Assembly: GCA_900766245.1 (NCBI GenBank)
Contig: CAAFUR010000033.1
Coordinates: forward strand, 1-64,000
Direction: 5' to 3'
DNA length: 64,000 nt
Origin: Veillonellaceae bacterium
Lineage (GTDB): Bacteria; Bacillota; Negativicutes; Veillonellales; Veillonellaceae
Shown: positions 42,929 to 51,050 of the stretch, one piece after another
How the letters are laid out: each line of letters begins with the position of its first letter
Numbering within the stretch: position 1 is the stretch's first letter
Program-made: the position numbers and the translations under genes
Notes under the pieces: model-generated
What the model was told of the DNA's origin: nothing
Seen by the model: only the letters and a program-made list of their open reading frames with translations
The model's database searches: none

Positions 42929-43576
42929 ATGAAAAAATTAACTACATCTATTTTACTAGCACTATTCAGTGTTACCATTTTTACGCCAGTCCATGTAGAA
43001 GCTAGCTGGTTGTCTAAAACATGGAAGAAGGTTGAAAAGTCTTGGAATGAAGCGGGGAAACAAAGCAGCTCTACTGGAGCGAGTGGAACATCTATGAGTA
43101 CGATTCGGTTACCACAACGATCTGAGTATCCAAGCAGTTTTAGGCACGGACAAGTAGTAGGACAAAGTATGGATATACAAGACCTTACCATTGCAGGCGT
43201 ACCAGTGAATGCGAAATATAGCGAGATACGAAAGGCGTTGGGAGCGCCGACCGAAGAAAGAATGTACGATCCTTCTTCATATACTGGTCCAAATACATTT
43301 ATGAGGTATGGTGGAATTAAGTATTCTAGTCTTATGGGAGACCTAGATAGAGCCGGTATGATAACTATAGAGAATAGAGATGCTGTGACTCATCGTGGTA
43401 TTGCAGTCGGTGACTCTTTAGAAGCTGTGTATCAAGCATATGGTAGACCTAATTATATTAATAGTGAAAATGATTGGTTCTATGGATATTTTGTGTGGTC
43501 TTCAGATGCAATAAGGGGCATACATTTTGAGAATGACGGAGAAAAGGTAACTAAGATTAGAGTAGTAACCTCCTAA
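42929..43576 (+). CDS. Secreted paralogue, tandem copy 2
   Basis: A 215-residue protein. The signal peptide and SWLSKTWKKVEKSWNEAG segment are almost identical to copy 1. The C-terminal domain is clearly related but diverged (IAGVPVNAKYSEIRKALGAP, YGGIKY, NRDAVTHRGIAVGDS, YGRP, WFYGYFVW). The ATG at 42929 is used because it matches copy 1 in both ribosome site and signal peptide; the frame to 42890 is unsupported. The contrast between conserved 5' part and diverged 3' part suggests gene conversion or selection on the export/anchor segment. Confidence 0.78.
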   Translation: MKKLTTSILLALFSVTIFTPVHVEASWLSKTWKKVEKSWNEAGKQSSSTGASGTSMSTIRLPQRSEYPSSFRHGQVVGQSMDIQDLTIAGVPVNAKYSEIRKALGAPTEERMYDPSSYTGPNTFMRYGGIKYSSLMGDLDRAGMITIENRDAVTHRGIAVGDSLEAVYQAYGRPNYINSENDWFYGYFVWSSDAIRGIHFENDGEKVTKIRVVTS

Positions 43577-43636
43577 TATAATTGGAATACTAGTTTCCAT
43601 CCATACATTATGTTTCTACTACAAAGGAGGCACAAC

Positions 43637-44530
43637 ATGAACAAAACGCAACTATTCCAAACTTCCTCCTCTCTTCATCATGCACCATTTTCTCAAGATA
43701 ACTCCACAAGTATTACCTATGAATACAGTCCGTTGTTAGAACACTTCCCTCTCACTCACGGTGTCACCTATCGCTATGGTGGTGTCAGCGAAGGTTCCTT
43801 TAATAGTTTTAATATGGGGCTGCATGTTGGTGATACTCCAGAAGCGGTGGTGGAGAACCGCAAACGCTTAGCACAGGTGTTAGGGGTGGATCCTAATCAT
43901 TTGACTTGTGGTGAGCAAGTGCATGGTGTAGGTGTGACGAGAGTGACAGAAGAGCTTGTTGGTCGAGGTGCTTTTAGTTGGGATGACAGTATCCTAGATA
44001 GCGATGCGATTCATACAAACTTGGTGGATGTACCTCTCTTGTTGCTTGTGGCGGACTGTGTACCTGTGCTCATCTATGATGCGGTGCATCATGCAGTGGC
44101 GGTTGTCCATGCAGGCTGGCGTGGAGCCATCGCTCACATTGTGGAGCGTACGATGGATAGTATGCGCGATGCGTACGGAACGTTGTCTTCTGACTGTTAT
44201 CTCTTCATCGGTCCTTCCATTGGAGCGGACTCCTTTGAGGTAAGCGAAGAGATCGCTGAACAATTTCGACAGGACATGCATACCTTGGGACTTTCATCGG
44301 TGGACCAGGTGGTGCGTTACATCCAGCGACAAGGTCAAATGACACCGACACCGCATGTGGATCTGAAAGGATACATCGCTGTTTGTGTGGTGCACAAAGG
44401 TGTACCACTGGAGCAAGTGTCGGTATCATCCACAGGCACGATGACCACTGATGGATGTTACTCGTACCGACGAGATCAAGGACGTACAGGACGCATGGCC
44501 ATGTTCGCTGTCCTGCGAGATCAAGCCTAG
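43637..44530 (+). CDS. pgeF: Multicopper-polyphenol-oxidase-fold nucleoside enzyme PgeF
   Basis: A 297-residue YfiH/YlmD (DUF152, laccase-domain) protein. The conserved active-site set is visible: EQVHG, VADCVPVL, VVHAGWRGA and IGPSIG. Relatives are zinc-dependent purine nucleoside phosphorylases/adenosine deaminases, and in some bacteria the protein corrects peptidoglycan errors. AAAGGAGG precedes the ATG at 43637. It heads an ylmD-ylmE-sepF-type group, though 320 bases with inverted repeats separate it from the next gene. Confidence 0.9.
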   Translation: MNKTQLFQTSSSLHHAPFSQDNSTSITYEYSPLLEHFPLTHGVTYRYGGVSEGSFNSFNMGLHVGDTPEAVVENRKRLAQVLGVDPNHLTCGEQVHGVGVTRVTEELVGRGAFSWDDSILDSDAIHTNLVDVPLLLLVADCVPVLIYDAVHHAVAVVHAGWRGAIAHIVERTMDSMRDAYGTLSSDCYLFIGPSIGADSFEVSEEIAEQFRQDMHTLGLSSVDQVVRYIQRQGQMTPTPHVDLKGYIAVCVVHKGVPLEQVSVSSTGTMTTDGCYSYRRDQGRTGRMAMFAVLRDQA

Positions 44531-44849
44531 GATACAGATGTGTTAGATTCCCTTTTCTTAAGGATGGTCACTTTCACAGGACACCCTAGGACATTGTAGA
44601 GCGCTCGAGGATATCACATGTGATGACGGTGCACGATTGGGGACATATACTTTTACCCACACATGGAATGCTTGACAAATACATAAACTAGATAACTAAG
44701 AATAAGAAAATACAGAGAACTAGGCTTGAAATCATGCTTTTTCTATGTACTTTTCTTATTCTTTCGTTTATAATAAGAAAGATAAAGTATTATTTTTTTT
44801 ATGAAGACCTTTCAGAGTGGAATGTAACGACGAAAGAGGACTGACATAT
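44531..44849. other. Spacer with palindromes before yggS
   Basis: No gene. It holds the 12-bp palindrome atcacatgtgat (44613-44624), a TTGACA (44672-44677) without a good -10, and a 13-bp perfect inverted repeat aagaataagaaaa (44698-44710) / ttttcttattctt (44751-44763). A TATAAT follows at 44769-44774. The likely promoter for yggS-sepF-proC-ylmH-divIVA is therefore at about 44745-44775, directly after the second arm. Confidence 0.5.
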
Positions 44850-45539
44850 ATGATAGCAACAGCATTACATGAAGTGCAGGAACGCATTGAAGCGGCGAAA
44901 GCACGAGTGGGAAGAACAGATTCTGTTACGCTAGTAGCGGTGACGAAGAATCATCCTGTAGAGGCTGTACAAGAGGTAGCCCAGTTAGGCGTAAGAACTG
45001 TGGGTGAGAATCGTGTGCAAGAAGCAAAAGAAAAAATGGAACTCTACCAGGGACCAGAGTTACAATGGCATTTGATTGGACAGTTGCAAAACAACAAAGT
45101 CCGCAATGTGATAGGTAAGTTTGCTTTGATTCATTCGGTTCACAGTGTTAAGTTGTTGGATGAAATTCAGCGTATTGCCGCTAGGGAAGGGTTAGTACAA
45201 GAAGTATTACTGCAAGTCAATGTGGCACGAGAAGAGAGCAAGTCTGGGATGGATGTGGAAGAGTTTCCTACCATACGGGAATATGCCAAAACATTACCCA
45301 ATGTACGGGTAAAAGGGCTTATGTGTATGGCACCATTTTTTGATGATCCAGAAGAGGCTCGCCCAATTTTTCGAGTGGCCCATGCTTTATTTGAAGACAT
45401 GAAACTTCATTTTGATGAAGGGCAGATTGAATATATATCCATGGGGATGACCCATGATTTTGAAGTAGCAATTGAAGAGGGTGCAAATATTGTTCGTGTG
45501 GGAACCGCAATATTTGGAGAACGCCACTATGATAAGTAA
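44850..45539 (+). CDS. PLP homeostasis protein (YggS/YlmE)
   Basis: A 229-residue PLP-binding barrel protein of the YggS/PROSC family. LVAVTKNHP holds the PLP lysine, followed by GENRVQEAKEK, WHLIGQLQNNKVR and the C-terminal SMGMTHDFEVAIEEGANIVRVGTAIFG. It buffers pyridoxal phosphate; no enzymatic reaction is established. The ATG at 44850 follows AGAGGAC; the frame from a GTG at 44817 has no ribosome site. sepF follows in the same unit. Confidence 0.93.
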   Translation: MIATALHEVQERIEAAKARVGRTDSVTLVAVTKNHPVEAVQEVAQLGVRTVGENRVQEAKEKMELYQGPELQWHLIGQLQNNKVRNVIGKFALIHSVHSVKLLDEIQRIAAREGLVQEVLLQVNVAREESKSGMDVEEFPTIREYAKTLPNVRVKGLMCMAPFFDDPEEARPIFRVAHALFEDMKLHFDEGQIEYISMGMTHDFEVAIEEGANIVRVGTAIFGERHYDK

Positions 45540-45553
45540 TGGAGGAAATGACG

Positions 45554-46057
45554 ATGGCACTGAAAGACAGCTGGAATTCTGTAAAAAACTTTTTTGGCGG
45601 TAATCAAGATGATGGATATGAATATGAAGAGTATTCAGATGATACATATGAAGAAGAATTTCAACAACCAGTGGTAACAGCACCAGTGGCAGGTGGTAAT
45701 GGACCTGTAGCATCTGCAATAAAACCAAAAACAGGAGGATATAATACAGTGGCACAACGTTCTAGTGGTATGAAAGTAGTCATCGTAGAGCCAAAAGCAT
45801 TCGAAGACTCTGAAAACATTGCAAATCAATTGCGCGATATGCGTCCAGTAGTAATTAATTTTGAAAATACAGACCCTCATGAAGCTGCACGCATTGTGGA
45901 CTTTGTTAGTGGCGCTACATTTGCTTTAGATGGCAAATTAGAAAAAATTGGTAAAGATATTTTCATCTGCGTACCAGTAAATGTAACAGTAGATTATACA
46001 GATAAAGAGTATACAGAAATATCTGATAAATTAGCTTGGAAAGAGCCACAAGCCTAA
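45554..46057 (+). CDS. sepF: Cell division protein SepF
   Basis: A 167-residue SepF. It has an N-terminal membrane-binding amphipathic helix (ALKDSWNSVKNFFG), an acidic tyrosine-rich linker and a C-terminal FtsZ-binding domain (MKVVIVEPKAFEDSENIANQLRD, VINFENTDPHEAARIVDFVSGATFAL). It links FtsZ to the membrane and bundles it. The ATG at 45554 follows GGAGG by 8 bases. Its neighbours, yggS upstream and ylmH and divIVA downstream, are the classical Firmicute cluster. Confidence 0.95.
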   Translation: MALKDSWNSVKNFFGGNQDDGYEYEEYSDDTYEEEFQQPVVTAPVAGGNGPVASAIKPKTGGYNTVAQRSSGMKVVIVEPKAFEDSENIANQLRDMRPVVINFENTDPHEAARIVDFVSGATFALDGKLEKIGKDIFICVPVNVTVDYTDKEYTEISDKLAWKEPQA

Positions 46058-46073
46058 CTATTAGGAGGTAGCC

Positions 46074-46892
46074 ATGCAAAAAATACTGCTAATTGGCGTA
46101 GGATCGATGGGTGGTGCTATTTTACAAGGGGCTTTGGAACAAGGTGTTTGGGGTCCTGAGGAAGTAGATGTATTGGTACGTCGCAGTGAACAAGCGGCGG
46201 AATTAGAGCGCACATTTGGTGTGACAGCCTTTACGGATTGTGATGCCATACCTGCCTTTGATGAGTATAGAACCATCGTATTTGGCGTAAAACCTCAAGT
46301 ATTGCCTTCTCTTATGCAAGAGGTGGGCCCACTGATTGAGCCGAGAACGCTATGTATTTCCATTGCAGCCGGTATTACATTGGATACATTGCAGTCGTTT
46401 GCGCCTCATGCGCATTGGTTGCGAGCTATGCCGAATACACCAATCTTAGTGAAAGCTGGTTTTACAGCCATTGCGAGTAGTGATGAGGTAACGCCAGGTG
46501 AACGGGAACAAGCCTTGCGCATTTTTGAAGCATTAGGCGAAGCTGTCGTATGTTCAGAAGCTGATTTAGACCGTATTGGTGCGTTAGCGGGGGCTGGTCC
46601 AGGCTATATGTATACCATTTTAGATGCTATGGCAAATGCAGGAGTTCGGATTGGTCTTACTAGGCCATTGGCGTTGCAAGCAGCAGTGCAGACTATGTAT
46701 GGATCTGGCTTGATTGCCTTAGAAACAGGCGCTCATCCGAGTGTATTGCGGGACCAAGTGACTTCTCCAGGGGGGACTACCATAGCTGGTATTGCTGCCA
46801 TGGAGAAAGAAGGCTTACGGTCCTCTATTATGGAAGGTGTCCTAGCTTGCTATGAGCGGTCAAATGAAATAGGAAAACAACGTGAAAGATAA
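46074..46892 (+). CDS. proC: Pyrroline-5-carboxylate reductase
   Basis: A 272-residue NAD(P)H enzyme that makes the last step of proline synthesis. The Rossmann motif GVGSMGGAI lies at 8-16. LRAMPNTPILVKAG and the C-terminal signature ALAGAGPGYMYTILDAM...DQVTSPGGTTIAG are family hallmarks. It has an AGGAGG site. It occupies the place where ylmG (yggT) sits in most sepF clusters. ylmH overlaps its last 11 bases. Confidence 0.96.
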   Translation: MQKILLIGVGSMGGAILQGALEQGVWGPEEVDVLVRRSEQAAELERTFGVTAFTDCDAIPAFDEYRTIVFGVKPQVLPSLMQEVGPLIEPRTLCISIAAGITLDTLQSFAPHAHWLRAMPNTPILVKAGFTAIASSDEVTPGEREQALRIFEALGEAVVCSEADLDRIGALAGAGPGYMYTILDAMANAGVRIGLTRPLALQAAVQTMYGSGLIALETGAHPSVLRDQVTSPGGTTIAGIAAMEKEGLRSSIMEGVLACYERSNEIGKQRER

Positions 46893-47667
46893 AGAAAAGT
46901 TAATTCGATATTTTGAAGCATCTGGTAATGGCGAAGAAGCTAGACGTATGATCGATCTAGCGGAGCAAGTACAAGCAGGCAGACCGTACCGTGTAACAGA
47001 TTTTATGTCTCCTGCAGGTCTTGTTATTGCCGATGCAGTGAAAGCGAATTTCGGTGGTATTGACACTATTTCCAGTGGTGGCTACGAAGGGGCAGAACGC
47101 CTTCGTGTGGCTTTTGTGGATTCTCACTTTCAAGGTACAGTAGATTTACAAATTGCGGTATTGAAAGTATCTTGGGACCCACGATTTCGACTGTTGACGC
47201 ATCGTGATGTATTGGGCTCGTTGATGGGGCTTGGTATTGATCGCACTCATTTTGGGGATATTATCGTCACTAGTGGCGATGCTCAGGTGATTGTCGATGA
47301 GACGATAGCAGATTTTGTAATTCAAAATTTCACAAAAATTGCTATGGTTACTGTAACAGTAGCACGGATGGAATTGAGTGAATTACAACCGAAAGAAGAA
47401 AAAATAAAAGAAGTACGAACTACTGTAGCTTCCATGCGTTTGGATTCCATAGCTTCTTCTGGTTTTAGTACATCTCGTACAAAAGTAGTAGAAGCCATCA
47501 AAGCAGGATTAGTACAAGTGAATTGGCAGCCTGCCAAAGGACCAGCGCAAGAAGTAAAAGAAGGGGATGTTATCTCTCTTCGTGGCAGAGGTCGTATGCA
47601 AATAGAAAGTATTACCGGTACGTCTAAAAAAGGACGTATTGGAGTACATCTAAAACGATTTATGTAA
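46882..47667 (+). CDS. S4-domain RNA-binding protein YlmH
   Basis: A 261-residue protein. The N-terminal two-thirds are the YlmH domain (VTDFMSPAGLVIADAVKANFGG, LTHRDVLGSLMGLGIDRTHFGDI) and the C-terminal S4 RNA-binding domain runs about 183-240 (MRLDSIASSGFSTSRTKVVEAI). Relatives bind ribosome-associated peptidyl-tRNA and help rescue stalled large subunits. The start is a GTG inside the end of proC. Confidence 0.92.
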   Translation: MKDKEKLIRYFEASGNGEEARRMIDLAEQVQAGRPYRVTDFMSPAGLVIADAVKANFGGIDTISSGGYEGAERLRVAFVDSHFQGTVDLQIAVLKVSWDPRFRLLTHRDVLGSLMGLGIDRTHFGDIIVTSGDAQVIVDETIADFVIQNFTKIAMVTVTVARMELSELQPKEEKIKEVRTTVASMRLDSIASSGFSTSRTKVVEAIKAGLVQVNWQPAKGPAQEVKEGDVISLRGRGRMQIESITGTSKKGRIGVHLKRFM

Positions 47668-47680
47668 GGAGGCTGATCCT

Positions 47681-48160
47681 ATGTTAACACCAATGGATAT
47701 TCATAATAAAGAGTTTGGAAAAAGTATTCGTGGCTTTGACTGCGATGAAGTAAACGAGTTCTTGAATGAAGTGGTACAAGCCTATGAAATCTTGTATCGC
47801 GAAAATCGTGAAATGACTGATAAAGTAGAGCAAATGGAAAAACGTTTGAGCCAATATGAATCAACGGAAGAAACTATGCGCAATACATTGGTACTAGCTC
47901 AAGAAACTGGTGAAAACGTAAAAGAGGCAGCTCGCAAAGAAGCTGATTTAATTCTACAAAATGCAGAGCAACAACGTAAATTAATCTTAGAAGATGCCAA
48001 TCGTGCGTTGCGAGAAGCAGAAGCTAAATATGCTACCATTGCCAATGAAATGGCCGTATTCCGTGCAAAAGTAGAATCAATTTTGACAGCGCAACTACAA
48101 TTATTAGATGGTATTGCTTTACAGGACATAACACCTGTAGAGACAACAACAGAAGCATAA
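47681..48160 (+). CDS. divIVA: DivIVA family protein
   Basis: A 159-residue coiled-coil protein. The N-terminal membrane-curvature-binding module (LTPMDIHNKEFGKSIRGFDCDEVNEFLNEV) is followed by heptad repeats (about 35-140). DivIVA marks poles and septa and recruits partners. AGGAGG precedes the ATG. It is the last gene of the ylm-type cluster; met8 starts 65 bases later without a clear terminator, so read-through is likely. Confidence 0.94.
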   Translation: MLTPMDIHNKEFGKSIRGFDCDEVNEFLNEVVQAYEILYRENREMTDKVEQMEKRLSQYESTEETMRNTLVLAQETGENVKEAARKEADLILQNAEQQRKLILEDANRALREAEAKYATIANEMAVFRAKVESILTAQLQLLDGIALQDITPVETTTEA

Positions 48161-48224
48161 GGTGAATTTCGGCTTGAGTATTCAAGCCGTTTTTGCCATT
48201 GTAGAGATATATAAGGATAATAGG

Positions 48225-48860
48225 ATGATTACTGTTGGACTTTCACTAAAGGATAGACCCTGCCTAGTTGTAGGCGGTGGAGAGGTGGCCCTACGGCGTA
48301 TTAAAAAATTAATAGACGAAGAGGCATCTATTATGGTGGTCAGTCCTGATGTGTTGCCTGACATTGCAAGATACCATGAAATAGGTGCATTACAATGGGT
48401 AGCGGAGCCGTATCGCTCAGAATACATGGCAGGTCAACAGTTTGTCATCATCGCTACAGATCGTCCAGATGTGAATGCTCAGGTCATGGAAGATGCACAA
48501 AGTGTACAGGCTTTCATCAATCGGGCAGATGTGAAGGACGATTCTACTTGGGTATTCGGCAGTGCTACGAAAATTGGTGATTTAGAGATTTCTATATTTA
48601 CCAATCAAGTGAGCCCACGAGTGAGTCGCTTGCTTAGACAGGATATAGAAAGAAGATATGGCATATTAGCCGAGTGGCTACCTCAGATTCGTCTATGGAG
48701 ACAAGAATTACAGCATATATTAAATACGCCAAAAGAACGAGAGCAGTTCTGGCGTACAAATTTAGGAGAATCGGAGTTTATACAAATAGTAGAGGGTCAA
48801 GGAGACTCAGTGAAGGAGAATATTGTACATGCAATTAGTCGTATTAGGTCTGAATCATAG
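48225..48860 (+). CDS. Precorrin-2 dehydrogenase/siroheme ferrochelatase
   Basis: A 211-residue Met8/CysG N-terminal-type protein that oxidises precorrin-2 with NAD+ and may insert iron to give siroheme. CLVVGGGEVALRRIKKL is the NAD motif, INRADVKDDSTWVFGSATKIGDLEISIFT the conserved core. The ATG at 48225 has AAGGATAATAGG upstream; a longer frame to 48162 has no site. It heads the tetrapyrrole operon, overlapping hemA by 32 bases. Its product would feed the small siroheme reductase at 28076. Confidence 0.9.
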   Translation: MITVGLSLKDRPCLVVGGGEVALRRIKKLIDEEASIMVVSPDVLPDIARYHEIGALQWVAEPYRSEYMAGQQFVIIATDRPDVNAQVMEDAQSVQAFINRADVKDDSTWVFGSATKIGDLEISIFTNQVSPRVSRLLRQDIERRYGILAEWLPQIRLWRQELQHILNTPKEREQFWRTNLGESEFIQIVEGQGDSVKENIVHAISRIRSES

Positions 48861-50115
48861 AAGTGCACCTGTAGATGTACGAGAGAAATTTTCTTTTTCC
48901 AAAGAAGCTCTCGATCATGCTATGGATCACATCTATGCTCATGAAGAAGTAGAGGAGTGCGTCCTTTTATCGACGTGTAACCGCACAGAACTCTATGTCG
49001 TCCTAAATGACATGGAGAATGTAAAAGAATATATGATACGTTTACTACTGCATCTGAAAGGTGAAGAAACGGTAGACGTAGATGAGAAATGGTTTTTCCT
49101 GTATGAAGGGAAGGCATGTATTTCTCATTTATTTAGAGTGGCATCTAGTTTAGATTCTCTTGTGTTAGGAGAAGGTCAAATTTTAAGCCAATTAAAAATG
49201 GCCTATATTTCTTCCTATAGTAAGGGATTAACAGCATCTGTATTTAATATTATTTTCCAAAAAGCCATTGCTGTAGGGAAACGTGTGCGTACGATGACGG
49301 GGATTGCGAATACGCCAGTCTCAGTTAGTTATACAGCAGTCAATTTAGCGGAAGATAGTTTAGAGATTCCTATCAGTGAGGCAAAGGTTCTCATTTTGGG
49401 AGCTGGTCAAATGAGTGAGCTTACAGCTCGTCATTTACAAGCTAAAGGGGTAAAGAGTATTTTCGTGTCCAATCGGACGTTCAAAACAGCAGAAGAATTG
49501 GCAAAGCAATTCAATGGTAAAGCCGTTGATTTTGACAATTTTGTAGAAGAAGCCAAAGTAGCAGATATTATTATTACATCTACTGGTGCACCTCATTATG
49601 TGATTGAATGGGAAGAAGCGGAAGAAATCATGGATGGCCGTGGTGGTAAACCAATTGTCATGATCGACATTGCTGTTCCCCGTGATATCAACCCAGATGT
49701 AACAGAAATTCCAGGAGTGTATTTGTTTAACATTGATGCCTTGGAAAGTGTAGTAGAAGCGAATAAACACCAACGAGAAGAAGAAGCTCAAAAAGCAGAG
49801 CCTATCTTAGAAGAAGCCTTACAAGAAATTGAAGAAAAATTACAATATCTATCGGTTCGTCCTATTATGGTCTTGCTTAGTGAAAAAGCAGAAGCCATTC
49901 GTAAACGTGAAGTACATCGCGCGATGGCAAAATTACCTAATGCCACAGAGCTAGAACGTAAGATTATTAGCAATATGTCCCGCATGTTGGTACGTAAATT
50001 ATTGCGTGATCCAATGATTCATTTTGGTGAAGTAGCGGGTAAAGAAGAAGAGCGAGATTATTGGAAGTTATTCCAAGATATGTTTGCTTTGGAAGTGGAG
50101 GACGACACACTATGA
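48829..50115 (+). CDS. hemA: Glutamyl-tRNA reductase
   Basis: A 428-residue enzyme that makes glutamate-1-semialdehyde from glutamyl-tRNA, the entry to C5-pathway tetrapyrrole synthesis. The catalytic Cys50 is in LLSTCNRTELY, as in the family. The NADPH domain has ILGAGQMSELTARHL and the C-terminal helical dimerisation domain is complete. The ATG at 48829 is favoured over the TTG at 48823 because GAAGGAG lies 10 versus 4 bases away. hemC overlaps by four bases. Confidence 0.96.
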   Translation: MQLVVLGLNHRSAPVDVREKFSFSKEALDHAMDHIYAHEEVEECVLLSTCNRTELYVVLNDMENVKEYMIRLLLHLKGEETVDVDEKWFFLYEGKACISHLFRVASSLDSLVLGEGQILSQLKMAYISSYSKGLTASVFNIIFQKAIAVGKRVRTMTGIANTPVSVSYTAVNLAEDSLEIPISEAKVLILGAGQMSELTARHLQAKGVKSIFVSNRTFKTAEELAKQFNGKAVDFDNFVEEAKVADIIITSTGAPHYVIEWEEAEEIMDGRGGKPIVMIDIAVPRDINPDVTEIPGVYLFNIDALESVVEANKHQREEEAQKAEPILEEALQEIEEKLQYLSVRPIMVLLSEKAEAIRKREVHRAMAKLPNATELERKIISNMSRMLVRKLLRDPMIHFGEVAGKEEERDYWKLFQDMFALEVEDDTL

Positions 50116-51050
50116 GAGACATAATTCGTATAGGCACCCGTAGTAGTGCCCTTGCTTTATGGCAAGCCAACTATATAGCAGATACATTGCGCAAACATTA
50201 CCCACAGTGCAAGGTGGAGTTAGTCCATCACAGTACGAAAGGGGATCGTATTTTAGAAAAACCATTGGCTGAAATCGGTGGTAAAGGTTTATTCACAGAA
50301 GAGCTAGAAGCATCTATGCGTGATGGTAGCATTGATTTGGCTGTACACAGCTTGAAAGATATGCCTACAGAATTGCCAGAAGATTTGGTACTAGGTGCGA
50401 TTACAGAGCGTGAAACACCATGTGATGCTTTGGTATCACCAAAATATAAAACACTAGATCAACTACCACAAGGTGCTAAGGTAGGGACTAGTAGTTTACG
50501 CCGTCAAGCACAATTGTTGAATCAACGACCTGATTTGCAGATTTCTGTACTTCGTGGGAATGTGCAAACGCGATTGAACAAATTAGAAACAGAAAACTTT
50601 GATGCCATTGTATTAGCAGAGGCAGGGTTAAAACGATTGGGGCTGGAATCTGTTGTTACACAGACTTTCACTAGCGATGAAATGATTCCTGCTGTGGGTC
50701 AAGGGGCATTGGGCATTGAATGTCGCAAGGATGATACAGAAATGCTAGATATGTTATCTGTATTGCACGATGAAAATACTATGTGGGCTACTCGTGGAGA
50801 ACGTAGTTTCCTTCGTCAACTCGAAGGTGGTTGCCAAGTACCGATGGGTGTACATGGGACGATTTATAAAGGCCAATTAACGTTGAAAGCTATCATTGCT
50901 TCTTTAGATGGAAAAAATTGTTTTGAAGGTGAATTGTCAGGACCAAAAGAAAAAGCAGATATGTTAGGTCGTAACTTGGCGAAAGCTCTCTATGAAGAAG
51001 GGGGAAAGGCCATCATTGACGATTTAGTAGAAAGAGGAGTATTGAAATGA
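50112..51050 (+). CDS. hemC: Hydroxymethylbilane synthase
   Basis: A 312-residue porphobilinogen deaminase that polymerises four porphobilinogens. Typical stretches: IRIGTRSSALALWQA, GDRILEKPLAEIGGKGLFT, VHSLKDMPTELP, RRQAQLL. The cofactor cysteine is in EGGCQVPMG. The start is an ATGA overlap with hemA; the frame extends further upstream only inside hemA. It overlaps cobA/hemD by four bases. Confidence 0.97.
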   Translation: MRDIIRIGTRSSALALWQANYIADTLRKHYPQCKVELVHHSTKGDRILEKPLAEIGGKGLFTEELEASMRDGSIDLAVHSLKDMPTELPEDLVLGAITERETPCDALVSPKYKTLDQLPQGAKVGTSSLRRQAQLLNQRPDLQISVLRGNVQTRLNKLETENFDAIVLAEAGLKRLGLESVVTQTFTSDEMIPAVGQGALGIECRKDDTEMLDMLSVLHDENTMWATRGERSFLRQLEGGCQVPMGVHGTIYKGQLTLKAIIASLDGKNCFEGELSGPKEKADMLGRNLAKALYEEGGKAIIDDLVERGVLK

